Positions 55,744-64,000 of a DNA stretch of 64,000 bases are shown piece after piece. The position numbers and the translations under genes are program-made. Source of the DNA: CAWAHD01 sp963781785 (GTDB lineage: Bacteria; Planctomycetota; Planctomycetia; Isosphaerales; Isosphaeraceae); contig CAWAHD010000004.1 in NCBI GenBank assembly GCA_963781785.1, positions 682,001-746,000 of the forward strand, given 5' to 3'. Positions within the stretch are counted from its first letter, which is position 1. Every line of letters begins with the position of its first letter. The notes below the pieces were generated by a model. That model saw only the letters and a program-made list of their open reading frames with translations, was not told where the DNA came from and did no database searches.

Positions 55744-56205
55744 ATGCCGCCGCCTGGCGACCTGGCCTCAGACAGCCTGTTGATCTCGTGCGGCATCGGC
55801 TTGATCGCGGTGTTTCTCGGCCTCAGGCAATGGTACGAATGGCGGGGTCGCGACCCCAATCTTCCCAAGGACGACCAAGTCTACTTTCGTCGCCAGGACC
55901 TGAGGCGCGCGCTCGGGGTCGCGCTCATCGTGGCCATTGCAGCCGGGCTGTCGATCGGCTCCCGGATTCCATTCAAGAACCAGGGCCAACCGAACCCGGC
56001 GTTTCTCGAACTGTGGACCGGAATCGGCACGCTCCTGGTGGTCTTGTTGACCCTGGCGCTCGTCGATTTACTGGCGACCGGCCGGTACGCACGGCGGCAA
56101 CGCCGGTCGATGGCGCGCGAACACGTCCGATTGATTCGCGACGCGATCCGCGAGTCGCGAGCCAATCCCGATCCTTCGATGGAAGACGACCAGGGTCCGC
56201 AATGA
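55744..56205 (+). CDS. Small membrane protein, partner of the preceding kinase
   Basis: 153 residues, ATG 55744, 13 bases after the kinase stop with GGAGCACGGCCG upstream. Three membrane helices (LLISCGIGLIAVFLGLRQWY, ALGVALIVAIAAGLSIGS, IGTLLVVLLTLALVDLLA) separated by charged loops, and a basic cytoplasmic tail. Not recognised. The tight spacing suggests that it is co-translated with the kinase and may be its substrate or membrane anchor (inference). Confidence 0.65.
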   Translation: MPPPGDLASDSLLISCGIGLIAVFLGLRQWYEWRGRDPNLPKDDQVYFRRQDLRRALGVALIVAIAAGLSIGSRIPFKNQGQPNPAFLELWTGIGTLLVVLLTLALVDLLATGRYARRQRRSMAREHVRLIRDAIRESRANPDPSMEDDQGPQ

Positions 56206-56549
56206 CGGTTGATCACGCGTAACGGTCCGTCACAATTCCAACAAAGGCGCCGTGCTTGACGAATCTGTCGTGAATGATGTGTGCGCACTCTGTGAATTAT
56301 TCGTTGACTCGATGTTAAACGAGCTATAGTATTAGTTGAGGTGATCCAGGACGGAATTGAGCCTGACGCGAGAATTGGACTTTCGGTGAACTTTGCGTTC
56401 TCGCCGGGTGATGCGGCCTTTGCGGGAAGCCGGCGGTTGCCTTACCCTGAGGTGCGATCTCCTGCCTTCGTTCCAACCTCGGCCTCGATTGAGCCAGGGC
56501 CAGCCGCGACGCGACGTCACGCCACGCCTCCCGGAAGAGAGACCGCCCA
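56206..56549. other. Intergenic region upstream of the S55 protein
   Basis: 344 bases with one promoter-like pair at 56304-56330 and no supported gene; the small open frames on both strands lack codon bias. Confidence 0.4.
56304..56330 (+). promoter_or_regulatory. Possible sigma-70 promoter
   Basis: TTGACT, 15 bases, then TATAGT. The boxes fit the consensus, but the spacer is two bases shorter than optimal. The patch is the only AT-rich stretch in front of the S55 gene, whose ATG lies about 220 bases downstream. Confidence 0.35.
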
Positions 56550-58460
56550 ATGCGACCTTCATTTCTGATGGAAACCTGTCGAACACGATCCCTGCCCTTC
56601 TTGCTCCTGATCTCGGCGATCTCGATCGGCCGGGCAGGCGCGAGCGAGCCTGACCCGAAGTCGTACTGGGACGTCAACCAGATCCGGCCGGGTATGAAAG
56701 GGGTCGGCAAGACCGTGATGACCGGCACCAAATTGGAAGAGTTCCAGGCCGAGGTTCTGGGGGTGATGCGCGACGTGAGCCCGGGCCGCGACATGGTCCT
56801 TTGCCGGCTGAAAGGCTGCAACCTCGAGCACGCGGGCATCATTCAGGGAATGAGCGGGAGCCCGATTTACATTGAGGGAAAGCTGCTGGGGGCCGTGGCG
56901 TTTGCCTGGGAGTTTGCCAAGGACCCGATCGCCGGCATCACACCGTTCCAGCAGATGATCCAGTACGTTCGCTCGAACGACCGCCGGATTGCGGCCGAAG
57001 CGGGCGACCTGCCCCGCGATGCGTTTCACGCGGCGCGGCGGTCGATTCTTCCGGTGATCGATGGGCTTTCCGATCGTGCCGGCGACGCTCTGGAGCCGTC
57101 AAATACGGCGATTCCCATTTCCGGGGGCGGCCTCGCCGGGATGACTCCGATCGTGACTCCGCTCGCGTCGTCGGGTTTCGGCCCCAGGGCCTTGAGCGTT
57201 CTTTCTGACCGGCTGCGGCCACTGGGCATGGCTCCGATGGCCGGCGGGGCGGCCTCAGACCAGATCATCCGCGAGTACGGCGATCGTCCGCTCGTGGCCG
57301 GTTCGCCGCTGTCCATTGCGCTTGTGACCGGTGACTTCGACCTCTCGGGCATCGGCACCGTCACCCACGTGGAGGGGAATCGCGTCTATGGATTCGGCCA
57401 TCCCATGCTCAGCCTGGGCTCGTGCGACCTGCCGATGATGACCGGGTATATTCACACGGTCTATCCGCGGGCGAGCGTCAGCATGAAAATGGGGTCGCCG
57501 CTCAAGGTCGTGGGCGTGATCGACACCGACGTAAGCACGAGCGTCGCAGGCCGGATCGGCCCCAAGCCCGACATGCTTCCCGTGAGCGTTCGGGTCAAGA
57601 CCGGCCAGTTCGCCGACGCCCACTCCTACAACGTGCAGATCGTCCGCGAGCCGATGCTTCTGCCTTCCTTGATCATGGCCGTCTTGACCAACGCGATCGA
57701 CACTGAGGGAAACCTTCCGGAAGAGCTGACCGCCCAGTTGAGCGCGTCGATCAAGCTCAAGGGCTTCGAGCCGATCCGCGTTCGCGACACGTTCAGCGGT
57801 CCGCGGTACACCGGCCAGATGGGGGCCGCGCTCCTGTTCAGCCCCCTGGCTTCCATGGTCAACATTCTTCTGAGAAACAACATGGGTCCGATCCGCATCG
57901 AATCGGTCGACTGCGACGTGCAGATCGACCCCGGGCGAAAGGTCGCGACAATCGAGCACGTGCGGCTGCTCTCCGAGACGATCGAGCCGGGCCAGGATCT
58001 CAAGGCTTTTGTCACGCTCAAGCCCCACAAGGGCGACCGAGTGACGATTCCGGTATCGATCCCGATTCCCAGCGACTTCCCGGAGGGCCAATCGGAGGTC
58101 GTGGTGTGCGATGCGATGAACAGCATCCGCCGCAGTTTTCGCAACGACCCCGCACTTCTCGATCCGCACGACCTGGCTGGCGTGATCCACACGCTGCGGA
58201 TCCAGACCGAGCCCAAGCGGACGGCGGTGTACGTTCACATCCTCTCGCCGGAGCGCGGCCTGACGGTCAAGGGGCAGCCCCTGCCGAATTTACCAGGCAG
58301 CGTGCGGGCCGTTTTTACCTCGAAGCGAGAGACGCCGGCGCCCTTCATCCGCAACGACATTGTCAGCGTGCTGCCGGCGGAATGGGTCGTCGAGGGCTCG
58401 CACTCGCTCCGGTTCACCGTGGCCAAAGATGCAGGGCTGTCGTTATCGTTGTATCGTTGA
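56550..58460 (+). CDS. Secreted SpoIVB-like (peptidase S55) protein
   Basis: 636 residues from ATG 56550, with GGAAGAGAG upstream. Signal peptide: SLPFLLLISAISIGRAGAS. The S55 signature is seen in NLEHAGIIQGMSGSPIYIEG (catalytic Ser in GMSGSP) and GNRVYGFGHPMLSLGSC (GFGHP). Other parts: NQIRPGMKGVGKTVMTGTKL at the start of the mature protein and a long C-terminal beta-rich half. SpoIVB is a sporulation signalling protease in Bacillus; planctomycetes do not sporulate that way, so this family must do something else, perhaps periplasmic processing. The PDZ domain of SpoIVB is not evident. It is the first of three secreted-protein genes on this strand. Confidence 0.85.
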   Translation: MRPSFLMETCRTRSLPFLLLISAISIGRAGASEPDPKSYWDVNQIRPGMKGVGKTVMTGTKLEEFQAEVLGVMRDVSPGRDMVLCRLKGCNLEHAGIIQGMSGSPIYIEGKLLGAVAFAWEFAKDPIAGITPFQQMIQYVRSNDRRIAAEAGDLPRDAFHAARRSILPVIDGLSDRAGDALEPSNTAIPISGGGLAGMTPIVTPLASSGFGPRALSVLSDRLRPLGMAPMAGGAASDQIIREYGDRPLVAGSPLSIALVTGDFDLSGIGTVTHVEGNRVYGFGHPMLSLGSCDLPMMTGYIHTVYPRASVSMKMGSPLKVVGVIDTDVSTSVAGRIGPKPDMLPVSVRVKTGQFADAHSYNVQIVREPMLLPSLIMAVLTNAIDTEGNLPEELTAQLSASIKLKGFEPIRVRDTFSGPRYTGQMGAALLFSPLASMVNILLRNNMGPIRIESVDCDVQIDPGRKVATIEHVRLLSETIEPGQDLKAFVTLKPHKGDRVTIPVSIPIPSDFPEGQSEVVVCDAMNSIRRSFRNDPALLDPHDLAGVIHTLRIQTEPKRTAVYVHILSPERGLTVKGQPLPNLPGSVRAVFTSKRETPAPFIRNDIVSVLPAEWVVEGSHSLRFTVAKDAGLSLSLYR

Positions 58461-58503
58461 GCGGAATCTTGATTCTCCCGCCTCAATGACAGCGAGGAAC
58501 GAA

Positions 58504-60720
58504 ATGAGCCATCGAACGAGCGCGCTCGGGTTGATCGCAACCGGCAGGTTGCCGGAGTTCTCCTGGGCGCCCTGGTCGTCACCGCGCTGGGGACGATCGT
58601 GGCGTCGGCCAAGGTCGAAACCTGGCGCCAGGAAGGGCCGACGGCTTTTGCCAAGGCCCGTCGCGAAGGAGTGGTCGTGTCGGACAACGGGCGGGTCCGG
58701 CTGGGCCATGCCCTCGCGCCGTTGAATTCGCTGGCCGCCGACCGGGTGTGGGATCTGGCCCGCACGCCAGGAGGAACTGTGTTTGCCGCAACCGGCGACG
58801 CCGGCAAGATCTTCAGTCGAAAGCCGGAAGGCGACGCAGTCTGGAACCTCGTCTACGATTCCAAGGACTCCCAGGCGTTATCGCTGGTCGTCTGCCCAGA
58901 TGGAACCGTGTTCGCGGGAACGGGACCGACCGGCCAGGTCGTGAATGTGACCGACCCCAACCATCCCGCGTCGCGGCCGGACGGCAAGGTTCAGTACATC
59001 TGGGACCTGGCCTGCGACTCGAAGAACAACATTTATGCGGCCACCGGGCCCGACGGGCAGCTCTGGAAGCGCGCCCACGACGGCAAGTGGTCTCTGGTGT
59101 ACGACAGCAAGGCCTCGCATCTGTTGTCGGTGGCGATCGGTCCGGACGGCTCGGTATACGCCGGCAGCGACGGTGAGGGCCTGGTCTATCGGGTGGCGCC
59201 GGACGGCAAGACGTCGATTCTGTTCGATGCGCCGCAGCCGGAGATCCGATGTCTGTTGTGGGGCGGCGACGGTGCTTTGTATGCAGGGACCGCGGCCGAG
59301 TCGGGCGGGGGCAACACGACGCGCAGTTCATTGTTCTTGACGCAGTCGGGAGCGCCGCAGCTTCTGGATGCTGCTCCGCAACCGGACGGCGGGGGTGCAC
59401 CAACGTTTCCAGGGCGAGACGACGAGCTGGCCAAGGCGGCGTACCAGCCTCAGCCGGGCGGCCGAGGCGGGGCGGGGCGGCCATCGTCGCCGCGCAGTCC
59501 TGGAGGCGGCTCGGCGTCTCCTCGCCCAATCTCGCCGGGCGACAATGCGGTCTACCGCCTGGACTCAGACGGCGTCCCGCGCGAAGTCTTACGGGTCAAG
59601 GCCCTCGTCCACGCACTCGCCTGGGTTGACGACCGGCTCCTCGTGGGCACCGGCCCGGAAGGCCAGCTCTTCGAAGTTCGCGACCGCGGTCACGAAACCG
59701 CTCCGGTGGCCAAGCTCGACTCCGGGCAGATTCTGTCGCTATTGACCGAGCCCGACGGCACGGTCATCATTGGTGCCGGCGACCCGGGCTCGATCGTGCG
59801 GCTTTTCGCCGGGCTATGCTGCGATCGGCCGTCTGGTCTCCGAGGTCCACGACACCAAGCTCGTGAGCCGGTTTGGCGCGATCTCCTGGAGCGCCGAACG
59901 CCCACCGGGCACGGCTCTCACGTTCCAGGCGCGTTCCGGCAACGTCGCCGAGCCGGACGAAACCTGGTCGCCCTGGTCGGCCGAGCAAAGGGATTCGCTG
60001 AGCGCCTCGATCGCATCTCCGGCGGGACGGTTCGTCCAGTACCGCGTCAAGTTCTCGACGACCGATCCACGGCATACGCCCGAGTTACGCACCGTTTCCC
60101 TGAGCTATCGCACCGCGAACCTGGCACCCGAGATCGCCCGCATCGACGTTCCCGACCTGAGCGCGGCCGACGGTGCGGCTAAACAGACCCGGCTCAACAT
60201 CCGTTGGGATACGAGCGACCCCAACGACGACGAGCTCAGTTATATCCTCAAGGTGCGAAAGGAGGGTTGGCCCGATTGGATCTCGCTGCACGAAGATCCG
60301 ATCACCGAGAAGACGTTCGCCTGGGACACGACGGCGTTTCCCTCGGGATCCTACCGGCTGAAGCTGATCGCGAGCGATCGCCCATCCAACAGTCCCGACG
60401 ACGCCCTCAGCCGCGAGCGGGAGACCGCGGTCTTCCTGGTCGACCACGACGCGCCTTCAGCCGTCGTCACACCGAAGGGGAAGGGCGCCGAGATCTCGCT
60501 CGATGACCAGCGCACGCGGCTGGTCAAGTCAGACTACGCGCTGGACGGCGGTGCCTGGACACCGATCTTCCCCGACGACGGCCTGTTTGACACGCTGCAC
60601 GAGAAGATCACCTTGCACCTCCCGGACTTGAAGCCGGGCGTGCACTTGCTGATGGTCCGCGTCACCGACTCGGCGGGAAACGTTGGCAGCGGAGACGCGC
60701 TTCTGGATGTCAAGGAATGA
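58504..60720 (+). CDS. Secreted beta-propeller protein with Ig/FnIII-like tail (frameshifted)
   Basis: The start ATG 58504 (MSHRTSALGLIATG) is followed by a frame change near 58548 that restores a signal peptide, VAGVLLGALVVTALGTIVAS. The body is a propeller built of repeats such as GTVFAATGDAGKIFSRKPEG, GTVFAGTGPTGQVVNVTD, NIYAATGPDGQLWKRAHDG and GSVYAGSDGEGLVYRVAPDG. A Gly/Pro-rich linker interrupts at about residue 305-355. The frame breaks again near 59805 (FAG then YAAIGRLVSEVHDTKLVSR). The C-terminal part has Ig- or FnIII-like domains (TRLNIRWDTSDPNDDELSYI, YALDGGAWTPIFPDDG). About 735 residues rejoined. No catalytic motif; probably a binding or scaffold protein. Confidence 0.75.
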
Positions 60721-60732
60721 TGGAAGCGAAGG

Positions 60733-61770
60733 ATGAAGGGTGACTCGCCTCAAGAGATCGCGGCCAGCGTGACAGCCGTGGCGCCGCCAGATACTGGCTC
60801 CCTCTCCCCTTGGGAGAGGGCTGGGGTGAGGGGCCGGTTGATCAAGTTGAGGGAGAAGCCTCAAAACCGCCGAAGCGGCTTGACCCTGGTCGAGGTTGTG
60901 GTCGTCTCGGTGGTCGTGGTCCTGGTCGTCCTTCTGGTGCTCATGGCCCTTCCTCGAGGTCGCGAGAACGCCCGGCTGGCGTCGTGTCAGTTGAACATGT
61001 CCCAAATCGGCAAGGCTCTCGCTCTCTACGAGCAATCGGACGCGGCCCTACCGGCAGTCGGCGCGCTCACCGACCCGGAAGCCCCCCGTGGCAGCCAGCC
61101 GCCGAGCCCACTACGGACCCTGCTGGAGACCTTGCAGATTCCCGACCTGCGAGAGATTAAAGACGGGAAAACGAGGCCAGAGCCGAGACCGGGCGAGGTC
61201 CCCGGCGAGATGCCGGTCCCGGGGTTTATTTCCTCGAGCGACCCCAATGCGGCGGCGGGCCGGTTTCCGGCACCGGTGAGCTATCGCGGTACCACCGGCG
61301 ATGACCCGTCCGGGACCAACGGATCGTTCGCACCCGGCAGCGCGCTCAGGCTGGCGCAGGTCGACGCCGGGGACGGCAGAAGTTATACGGCCGCCTTCTC
61401 CGAACGCCTGGTGGGAGACAACCAGGAAGAGCACATCGCGGCATTCAATTACCGACTAGTGAGTCCTACCCTCGGTTCGCTGGCGTGCCCGCCCGGCTCC
61501 GATCCATCCGGATGGCGCGGTGACGCCGGCTCCTCGTGGTTCAGCGCGAATTACCGGTCGACCCTGTACAATCATGCCCTGCCGCCCGGCGGACAACCTT
61601 CCTGCGTTAGCGAGGACGGTAAGGCCGCGTATCTGGGCGCCTCCAGCGGTCACGTACGGGGAGTCAACCTGCTGTTGCTCGATGGAAGCGTGTCGATCAC
61701 CCGTCCGTCCATCGATCTGAAGGTGTGGAAAGAGCTTGCCCGGATTGGTCCCCCCGAGAGCACCGAATAG
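60733..61770 (+). CDS. DUF1559-like protein with prepilin leader
   Basis: Pilin-like secreted protein. The open frame starts at 60733, but the first ~45 residues contain a dispersed repeat (SLSPWERAGVRG), so the true start may be later; the leader itself is RRSGLTLVEVVVVSVVVVLV, a type IV prepilin site cut before LTLVE. The body has the DUF1559 look: LASCQLNMSQIGKALALYEQ, SYTAAFSERLVGDNQEEHIA, VRGVNLLLLDGSVSITRPSI. The H-x-G-G-x-N pattern is only partly present. About 300 residues from the leader. DUF1559 proteins are massively amplified in Planctomycetes. The preceding gene ends 13 bases before 60733. Confidence 0.78.
   Translation: MKGDSPQEIAASVTAVAPPDTGSLSPWERAGVRGRLIKLREKPQNRRSGLTLVEVVVVSVVVVLVVLLVLMALPRGRENARLASCQLNMSQIGKALALYEQSDAALPAVGALTDPEAPRGSQPPSPLRTLLETLQIPDLREIKDGKTRPEPRPGEVPGEMPVPGFISSSDPNAAAGRFPAPVSYRGTTGDDPSGTNGSFAPGSALRLAQVDAGDGRSYTAAFSERLVGDNQEEHIAAFNYRLVSPTLGSLACPPGSDPSGWRGDAGSSWFSANYRSTLYNHALPPGGQPSCVSEDGKAAYLGASSGHVRGVNLLLLDGSVSITRPSIDLKVWKELARIGPPESTE
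60798..60835. repeat. Dispersed CCCTCTCCCC / GGGGTGAGGG repeat inside a gene start
   Basis: CTCCCTCTCCCCTTGGGAGA and GGGCTGGGGTGAGGGG pair around a short centre; the translated form is SLSPWERAGVRG. It is a single copy of the element found at 35471-35582 and lies between the ATG at 60733 and the prepilin-like motif of the following gene. Confidence 0.75.
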
Positions 61771-61818
61771 AACTCGCCGATTGGGGATCCTCATCCTCGT
61801 TTTGATCGGGAACTGCCG

Positions 61819-62466
61819 ATGCGTTTGCCCGCCTTGATCTTTGACTTTGGCAACGTCGTGGCGTTTTTTGACTATGGCCGAGCGTTTGAACGCCTGGGAG
61901 CGCTTCTGGGCGTTCCTGCGCCGGAACTCCGCCGGCGGTTGGTTAACGGAGGATTCCCCGCGCAACACGTGGAATTCGAAAGCGGCCGGGTCGAAGCCGA
62001 AGCGTTCGCGGCGAAACTGATGGCGTCGGCGGGGCTTTCCCTGCCGTACGACGAATTCGTCCGCGCGTGGGAAGACATCTTCTGGCTCAATGATCCGGTC
62101 GCGCGATTGATCGAATGGCTCGACGAAAGCGGTTACACGCTGGTCCTGGGCTCGAACACAAACGTCCTGCACGCCACCTACTATCGGCGCAAGTTCGCCG
62201 AAACTCTGGATCGGTTCGACGCTCTGGTGCTTTCCTACGAGGTCCGGTCGTTCAAGCCGGAGCGGGGCTTTTACGATGCATGCGTCGCGGCCGCGGGCGT
62301 CCCCGCCGCGTCGTGCATCTTCGTGGACGACATGATCGAGAACGTGGAAGGAGCCCGGCGCGGGGGCCTGAAGGCGGTGCAATACGTCGACACACCGGCC
62401 CTCCTGGCGGCGCTCAGGAGCTTTGGAGTCGAGGTCCCGCCGGGCGAGGGAAACATTGCGTTTTAG
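61819..62466 (+). CDS. HAD-superfamily (subfamily IA) hydrolase
   Basis: 215 residues, intact. Motif I LIFDFGNVVAFFDYGRAFER (DFGNV, as in YihX/epoxide-hydrolase-like HADs), motif II LVLGSNTNVLHATYY, motif III lysine in SYEVRSFKPERGFYDACV, motif IV CIFVDDMIENVEGARRGGLK. It probably dephosphorylates a small sugar phosphate or similar. It is the last gene before a convergent pyrophosphatase, with a palindromic repeat in the gap. Confidence 0.9.
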   Translation: MRLPALIFDFGNVVAFFDYGRAFERLGALLGVPAPELRRRLVNGGFPAQHVEFESGRVEAEAFAAKLMASAGLSLPYDEFVRAWEDIFWLNDPVARLIEWLDESGYTLVLGSNTNVLHATYYRRKFAETLDRFDALVLSYEVRSFKPERGFYDACVAAAGVPAASCIFVDDMIENVEGARRGGLKAVQYVDTPALLAALRSFGVEVPPGEGNIAF

Positions 62467-62470
62467 GGTG

Positions 62471-62498
62471 AAGTCGGTCAGGCTTTCGGCCTGACGTC
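62471..62498. repeat. Variant palindrome TCAGGCTTTCGGCCTGA at convergent gene ends
   Basis: GTCGGTCAGGCTTTCGGCCT followed by GACGTCGCC, a diverged member of the 19904/38587/49733 family, in the 90-base gap between the HAD and ppa stops. Confidence 0.7.
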
Positions 62499-62556
62499 GC
62501 CAGGAGGAGGCGGGCTGCAAGACCTCACCTGCTCGCGGCAGTTCCTTCTCACACCG

Positions 62557-63084
62557 TCATTCTGATTGAACGATCGAAAGCTGAGGTTTGCCCTCGATTC
62601 CTTCGCGGCACCATCGTCTCGCCAGGACCAGGCAGGCATCCTTGGCACCTTTCCACCCGCTCGTCGAGGCCGCCTTACCTTCCAGAACTTTGTAGGTCGC
62701 GAAGAAGTTCTCGACCTCAGCCAGCCAATGGTGCGGTAGGTCCTTGAGATCGAATACCTCGGCGAATCGAGGATCGCGCTCCGGGACGCCGAGGATCTTT
62801 TCGTCCTCGCCGCCTTCATCTTCCATGAGCAAGACGCCGATCGGACGGACACGGATACGGCAGCCCGGAAACGTCGGTTCCTCGACCAGGATCAGTACGT
62901 CCAGCGGGTCGCCGTCGCCGCAGCGGGTCCCGACGATGAATCCATAATCGCCGGGATAGTGCACCGACGAATAAAGCACGCGATCGAGACGAATCGACTC
63001 GGAATTCGGATCGAACTCGTACTTGTTCCGGCTACCGCGGGGAATCTCCACGATCGCGTCTGCAACCAGGAACTCGCCTGTCAT
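62557..63084 (-). CDS. ppa: Inorganic pyrophosphatase
   Basis: Hydrolyses pyrophosphate to two phosphates, pulling biosynthetic reactions forward, in the cytoplasm. 175 residues, the bacterial family-I size. Start ATG 63084. Motifs: VEIPRGSRNKYEFDPNSESI, LDRVLYSSVHYPGDYGFIVG, the metal-binding GDGDPLDVLILVEEPTFPGC (DGDPxDxL, the family signature), ILGVPERDPRFAEVFDL and FFATYKVLEGKAASTSGWKG. All catalytic carboxylates are visible. Intact frame. Confidence 0.96.
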   Translation of the reverse strand: MTGEFLVADAIVEIPRGSRNKYEFDPNSESIRLDRVLYSSVHYPGDYGFIVGTRCGDGDPLDVLILVEEPTFPGCRIRVRPIGVLLMEDEGGEDEKILGVPERDPRFAEVFDLKDLPHHWLAEVENFFATYKVLEGKAASTSGWKGAKDACLVLARRWCREGIEGKPQLSIVQSE

Positions 63085-63132
63085 CGCTGCCTCGTTTCGC
63101 TGAGCCCTTGCGGGATGCGGGCTGTTTTTCTT

Positions 63133-63486
63133 TCAGCGCCGACGGAGCTTTTCGATCAGGCTCTCAAGGATCGCCTGCTGCTCGTGGACCTCGTCCTGGA
63201 AATCGGGTGACTCCGTGCGCCGCGCCTCCACGCGCGTGTCACGTCGCTCGCGCTCGAGCAAGGCAAGTAATTTGCCGTGCTCCGCCTGGTCCAGGGCAAC
63301 CCGAAACTCGGTCGGATCATCGTCTGGGGGCAGTCCGGGCATCGGCTCATCGCCGCGCGAGCCCGGTACGGCCATGCCCTCTTGCGGAAACGTCTCTCCT
63401 TGCCCGCCAGAACGGCCGGAGGCTCGTTCCGAAGCGGCAATGCCCATTAGTGATGATTCGTTTCCTTTTTTCTTGCCCTCGTTCAT
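63133..63486 (-). CDS. Small charged hypothetical protein
   Basis: 117 residues from ATG 63486, with a strong AAAGGAGATCGAG site upstream, which supports a real gene. The N-terminal half is disordered (Gly, Ser, Pro). The C-terminal half is helical and charged (RVALDQAEHGKLLALLERE, QAILESLIEKLRRR), probably a coiled coil. Not recognised. It lies 48 bases upstream of ppa on the same strand. Confidence 0.6.
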   Translation of the reverse strand: MNEGKKKGNESSLMGIAASERASGRSGGQGETFPQEGMAVPGSRGDEPMPGLPPDDDPTEFRVALDQAEHGKLLALLERERRDTRVEARRTESPDFQDEVHEQQAILESLIEKLRRR

Positions 63487-63770
63487 CTCGATCTCCTTTC
63501 ATACGGGAAGTGTCTCGACGGAAGAGCACGACGATACGAACTGCGAGCCCCGTGAATGGGGCTCGCAAATATTGGGCCCGACGGCGTCGTCCCAAAACGC
63601 GGACGAACGGAAAACGCCGTCGGTCGAAAATGGCCTCACGCTTGATTGCTCGGAAACATGGCCTTGCCAGCCAGCCAGGCTGCTCGACCGCCGTCGTTCA
63701 TCTTGACGCGTCGTGGTGGCGCACGGGTGTTTCGGTCGAAGTCACACGCGATCCCGTCAAGTTCGACGCT

Positions 63771-64000
63771 TTAGCCATGGCCGTTCCCCTTTCCGTTGCC
63801 GCCCCCATTCCCGTGGCCGGAGTCGTTCCCCCCGCCATTGCCGTTGCCCTGGCCGGAGCTGTTGCCCCCGCCATTGCCCTTGTCGTGGCCGGGGTTGCTC
63901 CCGCCGCTATTTCCGCCGCCGTTGCCCTTGCCCTGCCCAGGGTTGCTTCCCCCGCCGTTGCCGCCGCCATTGCCCTTGTCGTGTCCGGGATTGCTCCCGC
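63771..64000 (-). CDS. C-terminal end of a Gly/Asn-rich repeat protein (partial)
   Basis: The frame ends with TAA at 63771-63773 and is open to the right edge. It encodes tandem 15-residue units GGSNPGHDKGNGGGN with drift (SNPGQGKGNGGGN, SGQGNGNGGGN, SGHGNGGGNGKGNGHG). Nothing else of the protein is visible. Other frames over the same bases are open too, but only this one has a regular protein repeat. Such tails occur in secreted planctomycete proteins, either as flexible linkers or as binding repeats; the function is unknown. Confidence 0.65.
   Translation of the reverse strand, partial: GSNPGHDKGNGGGNGGGSNPGQGKGNGGGNSGGSNPGHDKGNGGGNSSGQGNGNGGGNDSGHGNGGGNGKGNGHG

Noticed and set aside
54375..55868. 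497-residue minus frame opposite the kinase
   Set aside because: Shadow frame; the plus strand holds a complete kinase with all motifs.

Overview
The window looks like a piece of a high-GC Planctomycetota chromosome, probably Isosphaeraceae-like (inference). The signs are a paired DUF1592/DUF1552 operon with a CxxCH motif, N-terminal LEPR-XLL-type motifs (MEDRALLS, LEDRCLLS), four large Ser/Thr kinases (one fused to an FGE/SUMF1 domain, one to 14 WD40 repeats behind an ECF sigma factor), a DUF1559-like prepilin-leader protein, and dense short palindromic repeats. No rRNA, tRNA, CRISPR array or phage module was found.

Layout: 1-5289 (-) is a zinc-finger/kinase/TPR/FGE protein broken into four frames and running off the left edge. 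5509-9847 (+) is a beta-helix surface-protein gene split by a complete ~2.48 kb insertion sequence. 9947-14994 (-) is an ECF sigma factor overlapping (ATGA) a kinase-WD40-TPR protein. 15265-17069 holds a small membrane protein and a zinc-ribbon coiled-coil protein. 17490-21930 (+) is DUF1592, DUF1552 and a DUF6165-like gene. 21931-24349 is gene-poor and rich in repeats. 24350-30876 holds an arylsulfotransferase-like protein, a membrane zinc-ribbon protein and a membrane MutS-like ATPase. 30998-35430 (+) is the glycine cleavage operon gcvT-gcvH-gcvPA-gcvPB. 35764-41782 has a GspF-like protein and three transporters. 41997-44608 has small envelope proteins and a Wza-like lipoprotein. 44992-48404 is an acyl carrier protein converging on a tightly coupled alpha/beta hydrolase, PmtA-like methyltransferase and GH3 operon, the best candidate here for an undescribed pathway. 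48706-53785 has an epimerase, a kinase, a HAD hydrolase and gnd. 54432-64000 has a kinase with a YbjN-like tail, an S55 (SpoIVB-like) protein, a beta-propeller protein, a DUF1559-like protein, a HAD hydrolase, ppa and the end of a Gly/Asn repeat protein.

Two properties affect how the annotation should be read. First, about 27 single-base frameshifts interrupt otherwise well-conserved genes (gcvPB, gnd, gspF, acyl carrier protein, GH3, the ECF factor and kinases among them). They are mixed insertions and deletions and are most simply explained by residual indel errors in a long-read assembly. I therefore report reconstructed genes and say where the frame breaks. Second, gene ends and spacers carry several families of dispersed palindromes, some of which supply stop codons and C-terminal residues to neighbouring genes.
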